A stretch of 64,000 nt of DNA from Caryophanales bacterium (GTDB lineage Bacteria > Bacillota > Bacilli > Bacillales > Amphibacillaceae), in NCBI GenBank assembly GCA_029257405.1, contig JARIBO010000055.1, positions 1 through 64,000 of the forward strand, written 5' to 3'. The notes below the pieces were generated by a model. It was not told the origin of the DNA, did not search any database, and worked only from the letters and a program-made list of their open reading frames with translations. The translations under genes were made by a program, and so were the position numbers. Numbering within the stretch: position 1 is the stretch's first letter; every line of letters starts with the position of its first letter. Shown in pieces: positions 11,930-22,357 of this stretch.

Positions 11930-14710
11930 TTATTCTTTTTTAGTTAAATCTAAGTCACTGTAATTTTCTTCTACAATTTCATTACAACGTGTACAAAGAT
12001 CTGGATATGTTTCATGTGTGCCTACAGTCTCTGAAAACGTCCAGCAACGATTACACTTATCGCCAGGGTGTTTTTCGACATGTATTTTAACATGTTTATA
12101 TTCCTTTGCTTCCGCGTGAGATTCATTTATATTAGCTTCTGACACAATTAATAATTGATGAATATTTTTAATTGATGTCATTACTTCTTTCATCTCTTCA
12201 TCATTAGCTTCAATTGTAATTTTTGCCTCTAATGAATTACCGATAATTTTATCAGCACGTGCTTCTTCAAGTGATTTTAAAACATCTTCTCTCAGCTTCA
12301 TGAATAATTCCCATTTAGTCTGATCTGCTTCATTAAATCCTTTGATTTCGCGCGCTTCAGGTAAGTCTGTTAATTGAATGAATTCTTCTTCTACACCGTT
12401 AATGTATCCCCATATTTCTTCAGTTGTATGTGGAATAATTGGCGTTAATAGTTTTGTTAAACTCACTAATGTTTCATAATAAACTGTTTGAATACTACGT
12501 CGATTATGAGCGTTCTTTGTTTCGATATATAAAATATCTTTAGCAAAATCTAAATAGAATGAACTTAAATCATTTGATGCATAATTATGAATTTCATTAA
12601 AGACTGTTGAGAAGTCATAATTATCATAACTTGTTTTTACTTTAGTAATTAGATTTTGTAAACGAACTAACATATAACGATCAATTTCTTCTAACTCTGT
12701 TTCTGGAATCGCATCTTTAACTGGATCAAAATCTTCTAAGTTTGCGAGTAAGAAACGGAATGTATTTCTAACTTTTCGGTAACTTTCAGACACTTGTTTT
12801 AGTATGTCTTGTGAAATACGAACATCAGATTGATAATCAACAGATGAAACCCATAATCTTAAGATATCCGCACCCATTTGCTTTTGTATATCACCTGGTT
12901 CAACTGTATTACCAATTGATTTACTCATTTTACGTCCATCACCATCTAAGACCATTCCATGACTTACAACACTTTTATATGGTGCTTTACCCGTAATTGC
13001 AACAGCTGTTGAAAGAGATGAGTTAAACCATCCACGGTACTGGTCACTACCTTCTATATATAAATCTGCAGGACGCTGGTGATCTTTTCGGTGCATTAAC
13101 ACAGCTTCATGTGAAGACCCTGAATCGAACCAAACATCCATAATATCCGTTTCTTTTGTAAAAATGCCATTTGGACTATGTTCTGATGTAAATCCTTCTG
13201 GTAATAACTCTCTAGCACTCCACTCAAACCAGATATTTGATCCATGTTCACTAAACAATTCTGAAACATGATCAATTATTTCTTTTGAAATGATTGGCGT
13301 TTCATCTTCGCCATAAAACACTGGAATTGGGACACCCCACGTACGCTGACGCGAAATAGTCCAATCTTCACGATCACGAACCATGTTATAAAGTCTTGTT
13401 TCTCCCCAATGTGGGTACCAATTTACTTCTTTAATTTCATCTAATATATTTGCTCTAAATGCTTTAATTGAAGCAAACCACTGAGATGTCGCACGGAAAA
13501 TAGTAGGTTTCTTTGTACGCCAGTCATGTGGATATGAGTGAGTAATAAATGATAGTTTTAGTAAAGCATTTTTTTCAGTTAATTTGTCAGTAACAAGCTT
13601 GTTTCCATCATCATAAAAAACACCTTCAAAACCTGGAGCTTCTTTTGTAAAGTTACCAAGCTCATCAACAGGACAAATAGCTTCAATACCATATTCTTGT
13701 GCTACATAAAAGTCTTCTTCACCATGTCCTGGAGCTGTATGCACACACCCCGTACCTGCTTCCGTTGTAACATGTGTTCCGAGCATTGTTAAAATATCAC
13801 GGTCATAGAATGGATGTTTAGATACGATGCGATCTGCTTCGCGCCCCATAAATGAACTTACTATTTTCGGTTCATCCCAATCAAACTCCTCCACTAAAGA
13901 ATCTAATAAATCATGAGCAACAACGTATTGTTCATCATTGATTTCAAACACATCATATTTTAAATCTGGATGTAAACTAACGCCTAAACTTGCCGGTAAT
14001 GTCCAAGGAGTTGTCGTCCAAATAATAAACTTAGCTCCCTCATTAACAATACCTTTACCGTCAGTAATTTCATAAGTCACATAAATAGAAGGAGAACGCT
14101 TATCTTTATACTCTATTTCTGCTTCAGCTAATGCTGATTCTGATGATGGTGACCAAAATACTGGACGCAATCCTTTATAGATATATCCACGATTAGCCAT
14201 TTCACCAAATACTTTAATTTGTGCTGCCTCATAATCATTTGATAGTGTAAGGTATGGATTATCCCAATCGCCTCTAGCTCCTAAAGCTTTTCTTTGTTCG
14301 CGTTGACGATTTACTTGTTCCATTGCATAGTCAGCACACATTTGTCTGAATTCTGCAATGTTCATTTTTTTACGATCCACATTCTTCTTTTTTGCTAGTG
14401 CTGTTTCGATTGGTAAACCATGTGTATCCCAACCTGGAATGTATGGAGCATGGAAACCCGCCATTGATTTATAACGCGTAATAAAATCTTTTAATACTTG
14501 GTTTAAAGCATGTCCAATATGAAGATCCCCATTAGCATATGGTGGTCCATCATGTAAAATAAATAATGGTCTACCTTCTGTTCTTGCTAAACCCTGTCCG
14601 TAGACATCTTCTTCTTCCCATTTTTCACGACGAATAGGTTCTTTATTTGGTAAGTTACCTCTCATTGGAAACTTTGTTCTTTGCATTTGTAGTGTTGGTC
14701 TATAATCCAC
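11930..14710 (-). CDS. ileS: Isoleucyl-tRNA synthetase
   Basis: This 926-residue class I synthetase charges tRNA-Ile. It has [12 protein letters not shown] (HIGH motif), the editing domain ([12 protein letters not shown]), [11 protein letters not shown] (KMSKS loop), and a C-terminal zinc module with CNRC and CTRC. The GTG at 14710 (MDYRPTL) is chosen because AAGGGGG lies nine bases upstream and the start aligns with staphylococcal IleS. The frame runs 34 codons further into the T-box, but that part is regulatory RNA. A T-box leader controls expression. Confidence 0.97.
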   Translation of the reverse strand: MDYRPTLQMQRTKFPMRGNLPNKEPIRREKWEEEDVYGQGLARTEGRPLFILHDGPPYANGDLHIGHALNQVLKDFITRYKSMAGFHAPYIPGWDTHGLPIETALAKKKNVDRKKMNIAEFRQMCADYAMEQVNRQREQRKALGARGDWDNPYLTLSNDYEAAQIKVFGEMANRGYIYKGLRPVFWSPSSESALAEAEIEYKDKRSPSIYVTYEITDGKGIVNEGAKFIIWTTTPWTLPASLGVSLHPDLKYDVFEINDEQYVVAHDLLDSLVEEFDWDEPKIVSSFMGREADRIVSKHPFYDRDILTMLGTHVTTEAGTGCVHTAPGHGEEDFYVAQEYGIEAICPVDELGNFTKEAPGFEGVFYDDGNKLVTDKLTEKNALLKLSFITHSYPHDWRTKKPTIFRATSQWFASIKAFRANILDEIKEVNWYPHWGETRLYNMVRDREDWTISRQRTWGVPIPVFYGEDETPIISKEIIDHVSELFSEHGSNIWFEWSARELLPEGFTSEHSPNGIFTKETDIMDVWFDSGSSHEAVLMHRKDHQRPADLYIEGSDQYRGWFNSSLSTAVAITGKAPYKSVVSHGMVLDGDGRKMSKSIGNTVEPGDIQKQMGADILRLWVSSVDYQSDVRISQDILKQVSESYRKVRNTFRFLLANLEDFDPVKDAIPETELEEIDRYMLVRLQNLITKVKTSYDNYDFSTVFNEIHNYASNDLSSFYLDFAKDILYIETKNAHNRRSIQTVYYETLVSLTKLLTPIIPHTTEEIWGYINGVEEEFIQLTDLPEAREIKGFNEADQTKWELFMKLREDVLKSLEEARADKIIGNSLEAKITIEANDEEMKEVMTSIKNIHQLLIVSEANINESHAEAKEYKHVKIHVEKHPGDKCNRCWTFSETVGTHETYPDLCTRCNEIVEENYSDLDLTKKE

Positions 14711-14754
14711 TTTAAATTTCCCCCTTGGAATATTGTTCATTAATTTATTTTTAA

Positions 14755-14990
14755 AAAACAAAAAAAGCCTTCTTAATCCCTTGTAAAGGGACGAGAAGAC
14801 TCGCGGTACCACCCTTGTTAATTCATTTTTTCATGAATTCCTTGTCTTATTCGTAACGAGAATGACCCGTTCATTCTTACATTTATTTCAGAATGAATAC
14901 TCCGGAATGATTTTCTAAATGACATTCTATATTGGGCTCACACCATTTCCCAACTCGCTTGATAGTTTATACATTTATACTTTTCCTTCA
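14755..14990 (-). promoter_or_regulatory. T-box riboswitch for isoleucine upstream of ileS
   Basis: Reading the minus strand there is a stem I region with AGCGAGTTGGG. A specifier-loop candidate holds ATC (Ile codon, 14909-14911) followed by ATTCCGGAGTA. The T-box core AGGGTGGTACCGCG lies near 14802-14815. A terminator hairpin follows (GTCTTCTCGTCCCTT paired with AAGGGATTAAGAAGGC, then a T run, about 14758-14801). Uncharged tRNA-Ile should stabilise the antiterminator and let ileS be transcribed. The 5' boundary is approximate. Confidence 0.95.
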
Positions 14991-15012
14991 TAGTATTTTT
15001 TTATAAGTTTAA

Positions 15013-15522
15013 TTAATCAGTTTCTTTTACTTCATCTACTTCTAAGTTTAATACTTCATCAATATTTAAAAACTCATCCCAGTTTTGATTATTAACCATA
15101 TCAAGTTGAGATTCAATTAACATTTTTAAACGTGCTCTAAATACTTTAGCTTGTCGTTGTAAATCTTCTATCTCCATTGAGATACTTCTTGATTTACTTA
15201 GTGATTCATCTACAATACGGTCAGCATTCTTTTCTGCTTCTTTAATAATGAGTTCAGATTCTTTATGAGCATTTTCTTTAACGCTTTCTGCCGTTTCTTG
15301 AGCTACAAAGATAGATTGATTTAAAGTTTTTTCCATTTCAGAAAAATGTTTTAATCTTTCTTCCATTTCACTAACTCGATCTTCCAATGCTGTTTTTTCA
15401 CGAATTGTCAGTTCATAATCTTTTATAATTTGATCTAAGTAATTATTAACTTCATCTTCATCGTAGCCTCTAAAACTACGCGAAAACTTTTTATTATGAA
15501 TGTCTAATGGTGTCAGTGCCAA
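15013..15522 (-). CDS. divIVA: Cell division / polar scaffold protein DivIVA
   Basis: This 169-residue protein starts with the DivIVA lipid-binding domain (TPLDIHNKKFSRSFRGYDEDEVNNYL, split here as residues 4-29). A long coiled coil from about residue 30 to 140 and an acidic tail follow. DivIVA senses membrane curvature and marks poles and septa. The start is TTG with GGGAG eight bases upstream; no ATG fits. It precedes the ileS T-box and follows ylmH, as in other Firmicutes. Confidence 0.93.
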   Translation of the reverse strand: MALTPLDIHNKKFSRSFRGYDEDEVNNYLDQIIKDYELTIREKTALEDRVSEMEERLKHFSEMEKTLNQSIFVAQETAESVKENAHKESELIIKEAEKNADRIVDESLSKSRSISMEIEDLQRQAKVFRARLKMLIESQLDMVNNQNWDEFLNIDEVLNLEVDEVKETD

Positions 15523-15611
15523 AATAACAACTCCCTATCTTTAAATATAAAGTTTACACTTAACCTATTATATAACAATCTAATGAATTTATATAGTATT
15601 GTCATACAGTT

Positions 15612-16391
15612 TTATGTTTTTAATACTGCTGTTGTTACAAATGTTCTTTCTTTTCGAGACTTTCCACCAATTTCTAGTATTCTACTACGTCCAAATCCTC
15701 TAACTGAAATAAGATCTGCTTCATAAATTAACATGGCTGGATTGTCCATTGTTTTAAAATTGACTTTTACTTGCTTTCGATTTATTAATTGAGCTGACTT
15801 GCTCCGCGACATGCGATATATTTCTTTTACTAATATATCTAAACGCATCGAAGTAACCGAATGCGTTTGTTCTTTCCAAGCATCTTTTCTATCTAAGGCT
15901 TGTTCTAAGGGAACTTCTTTAAGACTTATCGTTGCTCGATTGACTGTAGTTAAATTCGTTTGTACGTATGTGGCGATATCAGAAGTTGTATAAATTTGTA
16001 TTTGATCATCATTAACAATAATATCGCCCATTTTTTTACGGTCAAGACCTAATCCTAAAAAAGAACCCATTACATCACCATGTTGTATATTAATAAATTT
16101 CTTTGCAAAATCTGCTTGATATAAAACAATTTTAAAGTCACTATCTATTTGTTCTTCATAGTATGGTGCGATAACCGCTCTTTTTCTTTCAGCTTCTTTA
16201 TCTCCACCAAAAAATGATACTTTAATCTCTTCATTTGTTTCACCTATAATATATTTTATTATTTGGCGTTCACGTGGATCTAGAAAATCTGTTAGGTGAG
16301 CTGTATAAAATCTTTCAACTTGTTCTTTCCAAGTTAAGACTTGATCAACAAATGAGTGTTCTTCTTCTCGGTAATGTTGATAAATAGACAT
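15612..16391 (-). CDS. ylmH: YlmH-type RNA-binding protein with S4 domain
   Basis: This 259-residue protein belongs to the YlmH/RqcP-like group. An N-terminal part of unknown fold contains DPRERQIIKYIIGE. A C-terminal S4 domain covers about residues 181-245 (RLDILVKEIYRMSRSKSAQLI). YlmH proteins bind ribosomal 50S-tRNA complexes and in B. subtilis can act in ribosome-associated quality control like RqcP. The ATG directly follows the ylmG stop, and no good ribosome-binding site is visible, so translation is probably coupled. Confidence 0.9.
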   Translation of the reverse strand: MSIYQHYREEEHSFVDQVLTWKEQVERFYTAHLTDFLDPRERQIIKYIIGETNEEIKVSFFGGDKEAERKRAVIAPYYEEQIDSDFKIVLYQADFAKKFINIQHGDVMGSFLGLGLDRKKMGDIIVNDDQIQIYTTSDIATYVQTNLTTVNRATISLKEVPLEQALDRKDAWKEQTHSVTSMRLDILVKEIYRMSRSKSAQLINRKQVKVNFKTMDNPAMLIYEADLISVRGFGRSRILEIGGKSRKERTFVTTAVLKT

Positions 16392-16661
16392 TTATACAAG
16401 ACCAAACATACGTAATATTGAAATTAACCCACCTAAAGCAAGTCTCAATGCGAATATCGCAATAATTGGTGATAAATCTAATCCACCTAATGGAGGGATA
16501 AATTGTCTAAATATGTTTAAGTATGGTTCGCATATACTTGCTAAAAATTGACCAAATCCAGACTCTCTTGCTCCAGGAAACCATGACATAAAAATATATA
16601 TTATGAGTCCCCAACTATAAATTAATACAATATTTTGCAAAAATAAAACAACTACACTCAT
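16392..16661 (-). CDS. ylmG: YggT family membrane protein
   Basis: This 89-residue protein has two hydrophobic segments (about residues 1-26 and 60-85) and the YggT phrase EPYLNIFRQFIPPLGGLDLSP. The family is linked to membrane and division functions, but its biochemistry is unclear. I chose the ATG at 16661 because AAAGGTGG lies just upstream. The frame stays open for 42 codons above this ATG, through the sepF remnant, but no ATG occurs there and the only alternative is an unsupported TTG at 16691. Confidence 0.88.
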   Translation of the reverse strand: MSVVVLFLQNIVLIYSWGLIIYIFMSWFPGARESGFGQFLASICEPYLNIFRQFIPPLGGLDLSPIIAIFALRLALGGLISILRMFGLV

Positions 16662-16691
16662 TAACTTACCACCTTTATCAAGTACACCCAA

Positions 16692-16787
16692 ATAAAGATA
16701 TTGATTATTTAAAATATCTTCATTTAGCTCGTTTAATATCTCTTTAATAGCATAAACAGTTCTTATACTAAAATCAAGATTTCTCTT
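16692..16787 (-). pseudogene. sepF: Remnant of sepF (decayed 3' part)
   Basis: Reading the minus strand from 16787 the frame gives KRNLDFSIRTVYAI, then KEILNELNEDI. The SepF core of Firmicutes reads approximately KRIIDFLSGTVYAI, then GGDIQRIGSDI. KR, DF, TVYAI and the later DI align without a gap, 11 identities in about 25 positions. The stretch lies between ylmE and ylmG on the same strand, where sepF sits in S. aureus and Bacillus. Two stop codons lie immediately upstream, and no start codon precedes it. Only the sequence between the ylmE stop at 16836 and here remains of the 5' half, and it is not recognisable. Confidence 0.7.
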
Positions 16788-16835
16788 TTACTATTTATAC
16801 TTTATTTTATATTTTTACTATAAAACTTATTAAAT

Positions 16836-17507
16836 TTAGTTCCCTACTAATTTTGAACCAATTCTTATATGAGTTGCACCTTCTTCAATTGCTATTTCAT
16901 AATCATTACTCATACCCATTGATAAATACTCACATGGTGCATGTTCTAAATTTTCACTACTTATTGTATCGCGCAATTTTGCTAATTGCTTAAATATAGT
17001 TCGAATTTCATTTTTATCTGAAATATCAGGAGCCATTGTCATTAATCCTACAACTCTTACCTTTTTATACTCGGCAAGTTGTTGGATAAAATTATGTACC
17101 TCATCCATTTCAATTCCATGTTTAGTTTCTTCTCCACTAATATTTACCTGAATAAAACAATCTATTATTTTATCAGTGCGATTATTTATTTGTTTTGCAA
17201 TAGACAACCTATCCAGGGAATGAATAGAAGAAACTTTATTTATTATATCTTTTACTTTTCGAGATTGTAAAGTGCCAATAAAGTGAAATTTAGCTCGATC
17301 ATCTAATGCTTCATATTTATAAATAAGTTCTTCTGTTCTATTTTCACCTAAATCTGTTATTCCTGAATCTAATAATTCTTTTGCACGCTCTATTGTAACA
17401 TATTTTGTAACACCGATTACTTTTATATCTTCGGCTGATCTATTTACTTTTGCACAAGCTGCTTTTATATTTTTGTTGATATTATTTAAATTTGTCAATA
17501 CTGACAA
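16836..17507 (-). CDS. ylmE: PLP-binding protein YggS/YlmE (PLP homeostasis protein)
   Basis: This 223-residue protein is a single-domain TIM-barrel of the YggS/PROSC family, which binds pyridoxal phosphate and buffers it without a known enzyme activity. The PLP lysine lies in VIGVTKYV (about residues 30-37). DLGENRTEEL and HFIGTLQSRKVK are family phrases. The best start is the TTG at 17507, with AAAGGAGC eight bases upstream. It lies directly downstream of ftsZ; ylmD, which normally separates them, is missing. Confidence 0.92.
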   Translation of the reverse strand: MSVLTNLNNINKNIKAACAKVNRSAEDIKVIGVTKYVTIERAKELLDSGITDLGENRTEELIYKYEALDDRAKFHFIGTLQSRKVKDIINKVSSIHSLDRLSIAKQINNRTDKIIDCFIQVNISGEETKHGIEMDEVHNFIQQLAEYKKVRVVGLMTMAPDISDKNEIRTIFKQLAKLRDTISSENLEHAPCEYLSMGMSNDYEIAIEEGATHIRIGSKLVGN

Positions 17508-17542
17508 TTGTGATGCTCCTTTCAATTTATACTTGTAAAATA

Positions 17543-17569
17543 AAAACGAGTAGTTTATCTACTCGTTTT
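17543..17569 (-). terminator. Terminator after ftsZ
   Basis: An 11-bp perfect stem AAAACGAGTAG/CTACTCGTTTT with a 5-base loop lies just after the ftsZ stop and immediately before the ylmE ribosome-binding site. Confidence 0.88.
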
Positions 17570-17574
17570 CAAAA

Positions 17575-18717
17575 TTATTTATTACGATTACGATTTCTTA
17601 AAAACGTTGGAATATCTAATGTTTCATCTTCGCGCGATTCTAATTCTTGTTCTTCATTACTATCTCTAGAAGATTGATTAATTTGGTTATGATCTTGAGA
17701 ATTTAGTTTTGGTTCATTAGCCCGGTAATTCTTTCTTTTATGAGGAATCTGTTCTTGGTGACGCGTTTCATCAAAGCCAGTTGCTATAACAGTTACGATA
17801 ACTTCCTCGTTTAAGTTCTCATTAATAACATTACCAAAAATCACATTTACTTCGATATCAGCTGCTGAAGTTACTAAGTCTGCTGCTTCTTGAACTTCAA
17901 ATAAACTTAAGTTTTCTCCGCCTGAAATGTTCATTAAAATTCCTTGAGCTCCATCAATAGATGTTTCTAGTAAAGGAGATGAAATTGCTTTTTTAGCAGC
18001 TTCAGTGGCTCTATTTTCACCATTGGCTACACCAATTCCCATTAAAGCTGAACCTTTGTCTGACATAATTGTCTTAACGTCAGCAAAGTCAACGTTAATT
18101 AAACCAGGTTTAGCGATTAAGTCTGAAATACCTTGAACACCTTGTCTTAATACGTTATCTGCTTCTCTAAATGCTTCAAGCATTGGTGTGTTTTTATCTA
18201 CAATTTCAAGTAAACGATCATTTGGAATAACGATTAATGTGTCAACACTTGCTTTTAACTCTTCAATTCCTGCAGCAGCTTGACGTGATCGACGAGCACC
18301 TTCAAATGAAAATGGTCGCGTTACGACTCCTACAGTAAGTGCGCCTAAATCTTTAGCAATTTTAGCAATTACAGGCGCAGCTCCTGTACCTGTTCCTCCA
18401 CCTTTACCAGCAGTAACAAAAACCATATCTGCACCTTTTAATGCTTCTTCTATTTGTTCAGCACTTTCTTCTGCTGCTTTTTTTCCTACTTCTGGATTTG
18501 CTCCTGCTCCTAATCCACGTGTTAATTTACCGCCGATTTGCATTTTAATTTCAGCTTTAGACATATTAAGTGCTTGAGCGTCAGTATTAACTGCAATAAA
18601 TTCAACACCTTCAACACCATGGTCTATCATACGGTTCACAGCATTATTTCCGCCGCCACCGACTCCAATTACTTTAATTGTTGCTAATTGATCTATACCT
18701 GCTTCAAATTCCAACAT
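17575..18717 (-). CDS. ftsZ: Cell division GTPase FtsZ
   Basis: This 380-residue tubulin homologue polymerises into the Z-ring. It has the GTP-binding glycine-rich motifs [13 protein letters not shown] (near residue 18) and [13 protein letters not shown] (tubulin signature, about residue 104). The T7 loop [11 protein letters not shown] supplies the catalytic aspartate. A variable linker from about residue 316 ends in the conserved tail DIPTFLRNR, which binds FtsA and normally SepF. AGGAGG precedes the ATG. A terminator follows, so ylmE may be transcribed at a lower level. Confidence 0.98.
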   Translation of the reverse strand: MLEFEAGIDQLATIKVIGVGGGGNNAVNRMIDHGVEGVEFIAVNTDAQALNMSKAEIKMQIGGKLTRGLGAGANPEVGKKAAEESAEQIEEALKGADMVFVTAGKGGGTGTGAAPVIAKIAKDLGALTVGVVTRPFSFEGARRSRQAAAGIEELKASVDTLIVIPNDRLLEIVDKNTPMLEAFREADNVLRQGVQGISDLIAKPGLINVDFADVKTIMSDKGSALMGIGVANGENRATEAAKKAISSPLLETSIDGAQGILMNISGGENLSLFEVQEAADLVTSAADIEVNVIFGNVINENLNEEVIVTVIATGFDETRHQEQIPHKRKNYRANEPKLNSQDHNQINQSSRDSNEEQELESREDETLDIPTFLRNRNRNK

Positions 18718-18768
18718 TATTTGTGTCCTCCTAATATATAAATACTACCTTATTTTATTTTATGATTC

Positions 18769-20064
18769 TTATTCAAAAAAGAACTTGAAAAACTTTGACA
18801 TTTTTGATTCTTTTGGATCAGATTCTTTCTGGATATCTTCTGTCTTTTCTTTTTTCTGGTTACTCATTTTTTCTAAATCATTAGGTAATTCCGTTGCTAA
18901 TGTTACGACAGATGGATTTAAATTCTTCCCTTGAATCTTTGCATTATTTGGTGCAAATTGCAAAATACCTACTCCAGCTGTGTATTGTGGTTCACGAACA
19001 CCAATGTAATCAGGTATAGCAATTCGTGCATGTCCCATAAATATTTCTTGAGCTAACTCTAGTGTCCCTTGCATTTTCATTGTTCCACCAGTTAAGACAA
19101 ACCCGCCTCTTAATTCTTCATAACCCATACTCTTTATTTCTTGTTGAGCTAACTCGAAAATTTCTTCTACTCTTGCTTCTATCATATCAGAAATTTCTAA
19201 TTGATTGTATGTTTCTTGCTGATTACTTCCAATAATTGTAGCTTTAAATGTTACTTCTTCTGAAGCATGACCATAATAGGCATGACCATGTAACTTTTTA
19301 ATTTCTTCTGCATCAGCTGTTGATGTTCTTAAGCCAATTGACAAATCCTTTGTTATGTTTTGACCACCTAAAGGAATTACTTTTGTATTAGCTAAATGTC
19401 CATTTTCAAAAACTGATACAGTGGTTGTTCCACCACCCACATCGATCAATGCTACACCTAGATTTCGTTCATCTGCTGATAGTGCAACAGTACCAGACGC
19501 AAGAGGTTGTAAACAAATATCAGCAACTTCTAAACCAGCATACTCTACACACTTTAAAACATTATGTAAAGCTGTTTTAGACGATGTAATAATTGTACCT
19601 TCCATTTCTAAACGAACGCCTATCATTCCACGTGGATCAGTTATTTCTTCTAGCCCATCAACAATAAATTGTTTAGGAATAACATCAATAACTTCTCTTT
19701 CTGGCGGTATTGACATAACTTGTGCACCATCAATAACTCGACCTATATCATTATCATCAATTTCATTATTTTCACTTTGAACAGCGACTACTCCATGACA
19801 AGGTTGTAACTGGATATGATTGCCATTTATGCCTACAATGACAGATCCAATATTTAAACCTACCATGTGCTCTGCTTGTTCAACTGCTGCTTTAATTGAT
19901 TGAACAGTTTGATCAATATCTACAATTGACCCTTTATTCAATCCTTTAGATGCAGCAGTTCCAACACCAATTATATTTAATGAGTTTTCCTCTACTTCAC
20001 CAATAATTACCTTAATTTCCGATGTACCAATATCTATACTTGCTAATACTTCACTATTACTCAT
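18769..20064 (-). CDS. ftsA: Cell division protein FtsA
   Basis: This 431-residue actin-fold ATPase anchors FtsZ to the membrane. ATP-site phrases IDIGTSEIKVIIGE (N-terminus), LIDVGGGTTTVSVF (about residue 206) and GFVLTGGTMKMQG (about residue 322) are intact. The C-terminus SKFFKFFFE is the expected amphipathic membrane helix. If sepF is truly lost, FtsA would be the only recognisable Z-ring anchor in this cluster. Confidence 0.97.
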   Translation of the reverse strand: MSNSEVLASIDIGTSEIKVIIGEVEENSLNIIGVGTAASKGLNKGSIVDIDQTVQSIKAAVEQAEHMVGLNIGSVIVGINGNHIQLQPCHGVVAVQSENNEIDDNDIGRVIDGAQVMSIPPEREVIDVIPKQFIVDGLEEITDPRGMIGVRLEMEGTIITSSKTALHNVLKCVEYAGLEVADICLQPLASGTVALSADERNLGVALIDVGGGTTTVSVFENGHLANTKVIPLGGQNITKDLSIGLRTSTADAEEIKKLHGHAYYGHASEEVTFKATIIGSNQQETYNQLEISDMIEARVEEIFELAQQEIKSMGYEELRGGFVLTGGTMKMQGTLELAQEIFMGHARIAIPDYIGVREPQYTAGVGILQFAPNNAKIQGKNLNPSVVTLATELPNDLEKMSNQKKEKTEDIQKESDPKESKMSKFFKFFFE

Positions 20065-20091
20065 TAAAAGGTACCTCCTAATAAAATTTAT

Positions 20092-20838
20092 TTATTTTTC
20101 ACTTTCAAAATACGAATTTACGCCCACATGAATAATCCCTTTATCGTTTGTCTCTAATTGTGAGACAATCGAGGGATATACTTCCATATTTTTAGAGAAT
20201 TCTCGAATTGTTGTGTTTACAGTAAATCCATCAATCATAAACATTTCAATTTTATACTCATTATTTTTAGAAGGCATCCAAAATATTTCAGAAATCAAAT
20301 TAAAAAGATAGTCAGGTAATTCATTTAATTCTTCTGTCATTCTTTTTAATTTTTTATCGTCTTTAAAATTATGAAGTAACGGTGCATTACTTAAATCAAA
20401 TCCGCTCTCTCCATTTGTCACAATTTTACCATTTTCTAAAACTGCACTATAATTATCTTTCGTTTTTACATAACCTACGACTTTATATTCTAATACATCG
20501 ATAAGTATAGTGGAGGGTAATTGTCGTTTAATGTTTACTGATTTAATAGTAGGACTTTTCTCAATTTCTTTATTAATTTTTTTCGAATTAATTTCCCACA
20601 TATTAGTATCATGATCAATTTTTGTGTTTTTAATGATTGTTGACTCTGAAACAATTTTGTTACCTTGCACTTTAACATCTTTAACATTACTAAGTGGAGA
20701 TTGTAAATAGATAATGATAGATATTAAAATAAAGAAAATAGATAGATAAAAAATCAGTCTGCGACTTGTTTTTTTAGTTCTCGCTTGTTTCAACTTGGGA
20801 ATCTTGTCTTCAATTGAAACAATTTTCTTTTTATCCAT
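20092..20838 (-). CDS. divIB: Cell division protein DivIB/FtsQ
   Basis: This 248-residue bitopic protein has a cytoplasmic basic N-terminus, one membrane segment (about residues 26-46), then a POTRA domain starting near VKDVKVQGNKIVS, and a beta domain. DivIB forms a trimer with FtsL and DivIC that activates septal wall synthesis. AAGGAAGAG lies before the ATG. A 166-base gap with a TATAAT-like sequence separates it from murD, so it may have its own promoter. Confidence 0.92.
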   Translation of the reverse strand: MDKKKIVSIEDKIPKLKQARTKKTSRRLIFYLSIFFILISIIIYLQSPLSNVKDVKVQGNKIVSESTIIKNTKIDHDTNMWEINSKKINKEIEKSPTIKSVNIKRQLPSTILIDVLEYKVVGYVKTKDNYSAVLENGKIVTNGESGFDLSNAPLLHNFKDDKKLKRMTEELNELPDYLFNLISEIFWMPSKNNEYKIEMFMIDGFTVNTTIREFSKNMEVYPSIVSQLETNDKGIIHVGVNSYFESEK

Positions 20839-21004
20839 TTTATTTCTCTTCCTTTTTCCATTTTACTTCTCTTTCTCTTAAAATGAACTTTTTTGTAAAT
20901 AAACAATAAGTTATAATCTATTATAACCCTAAAAAAACAATAAAGATAGGTTACACTTCTAGTTTATCATATGAGATAAGACTATTCATTAATAATGTTG
21001 ATAA

Positions 21005-22357
21005 TTAATCAATTTCTTTTATATTTTCTTTAAATAAGTTACCTCGCACTTCAAATGTTTTATATTGATCCCAACTTGCACAAGCTGGTGAAAGTAATAT
21101 AATATCTTTTCTTTGCGATTGATTATAAGCTGTTTCTACAGCATCTTTCATCGTTTCTACTAAGTGAATATTAGATATTCCCGCAGTGATGCCTACTTTT
21201 TTTAGTTTTTCTTTAGTTTCTCCAAATAAAACAAGTGCTTTTACATTTTTTAAATATGGAATGAGTGGTGAAAAATCATCCCCTCTATCTAATCCTCCAG
21301 CTAAAAGAATAGTTGGAGTATCAAACGCTTTTAAGGCTTGTTCAGTTGCTAAAATATTTGTTGCTTTTGAATCATTATAAAAATATCTACCATGCTTTTC
21401 ACATACATATTCTAGACGATGCTTTACGCCTGAAAATACTTTTAAGACATTTCTTATCGATTGATTTCTAATTCCTTTTAATTTGGAAATAGCAATTGCT
21501 GCTAAAATATTTGATATATTATGGTCACCTACTAAGACAATTTCAGCTATATTAACAATCTTTTCATTTTTAAAATATAAAAAATCTCCATCAGTCCATG
21601 CACCATTTTTTAATGGTAGCTTTATGGAAAAGGGAACTAAAGTAGCCTTACCCCTTTTAACTATGTCCGAAACTTCTTTGTCATCATAATTATAGACTAA
21701 AAAGTCTTTTTCAGTTTGATTACTAAATATACCAGCTTTAGCTTCACTATAATTTGAAAATGAACCATGATAATCCAAATGAGCTTCGTATAAATTTAAT
21801 AATGCTGCTATATGAGGCTTGAATTCTTTAGTACCTTGAAGTTGAAATGATGATAACTCCAATAATAAACTTTCATCTTCGTTTAATTTTTCTGCTACTT
21901 CAATAGATACAGTCCCTATATTACCTGCAGTATAAAGCTTTTGTTTATCTTCTTTAAAAAACTCTGCAACTAGTGAAGTCGTTGTTGTTTTTCCGTTTGA
22001 ACCTGTTATACCGATTAAATCTTGACCATTTAAAATTTGATACGTTAATTCAACTTCAGTAATAATCGGAATCTTTCTATTAATTGCTTCAGATAACAAT
22101 TTATTAGTATAAGGAATCCCAGGATTTTTTACAATGAGATCCACTTCGTCAAGTAACTCTAAAGGATGTGAACCCAAGATTATTTCAATTCCTTGATTTT
22201 TCAATTTTTGAACGATTGGATCTTCTTCTTTAGCTGATAAATCATTTACTATCAGGTTTATATTGTTTTTATCTAATACTTCTGCAGTTGCTAGTCCACT
22301 TTTAGCTAAACCTAAAACCAATACTTTTTTATATGGGAAATGCTTAAAATTATTCAT
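21005..22357 (-). CDS. murD: UDP-N-acetylmuramoylalanine--D-glutamate ligase
   Basis: This 450-residue Mur ligase adds D-glutamate to UDP-MurNAc-L-Ala in the cytoplasm. The ATP loop LIGITGSNGKTTTTSLVAE (about residues 115-133) and the later ELSSFQLQG and YNDSKATN are typical of MurD. The ATG overlaps the final base of the mraY stop codon (TAATG). The C-terminal domain starts near LLAGGLDRGDDF. Confidence 0.97.
   Translation of the reverse strand: MNNFKHFPYKKVLVLGLAKSGLATAEVLDKNNINLIVNDLSAKEEDPIVQKLKNQGIEIILGSHPLELLDEVDLIVKNPGIPYTNKLLSEAINRKIPIITEVELTYQILNGQDLIGITGSNGKTTTTSLVAEFFKEDKQKLYTAGNIGTVSIEVAEKLNEDESLLLELSSFQLQGTKEFKPHIAALLNLYEAHLDYHGSFSNYSEAKAGIFSNQTEKDFLVYNYDDKEVSDIVKRGKATLVPFSIKLPLKNGAWTDGDFLYFKNEKIVNIAEIVLVGDHNISNILAAIAISKLKGIRNQSIRNVLKVFSGVKHRLEYVCEKHGRYFYNDSKATNILATEQALKAFDTPTILLAGGLDRGDDFSPLIPYLKNVKALVLFGETKEKLKKVGITAGISNIHLVETMKDAVETAYNQSQRKDIILLSPACASWDQYKTFEVRGNLFKENIKEID

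Noticed and set aside
14711..14812. N-terminal extension of ileS by 34 codons
   Set aside because: The extension lies in the T-box terminator and has no ribosome-binding site; the GTG at 14710 has a strong one.
16662..16691. ylmG start at TTG 16691
   Set aside because: The ATG at 16661 has AAAGGTGG at correct spacing; the upstream segment reads as sepF remnant.
19421..19780. 119-codon plus-strand frame within ftsA
   Set aside because: It is a shadow of ftsA on the other strand with no ribosome-binding site.
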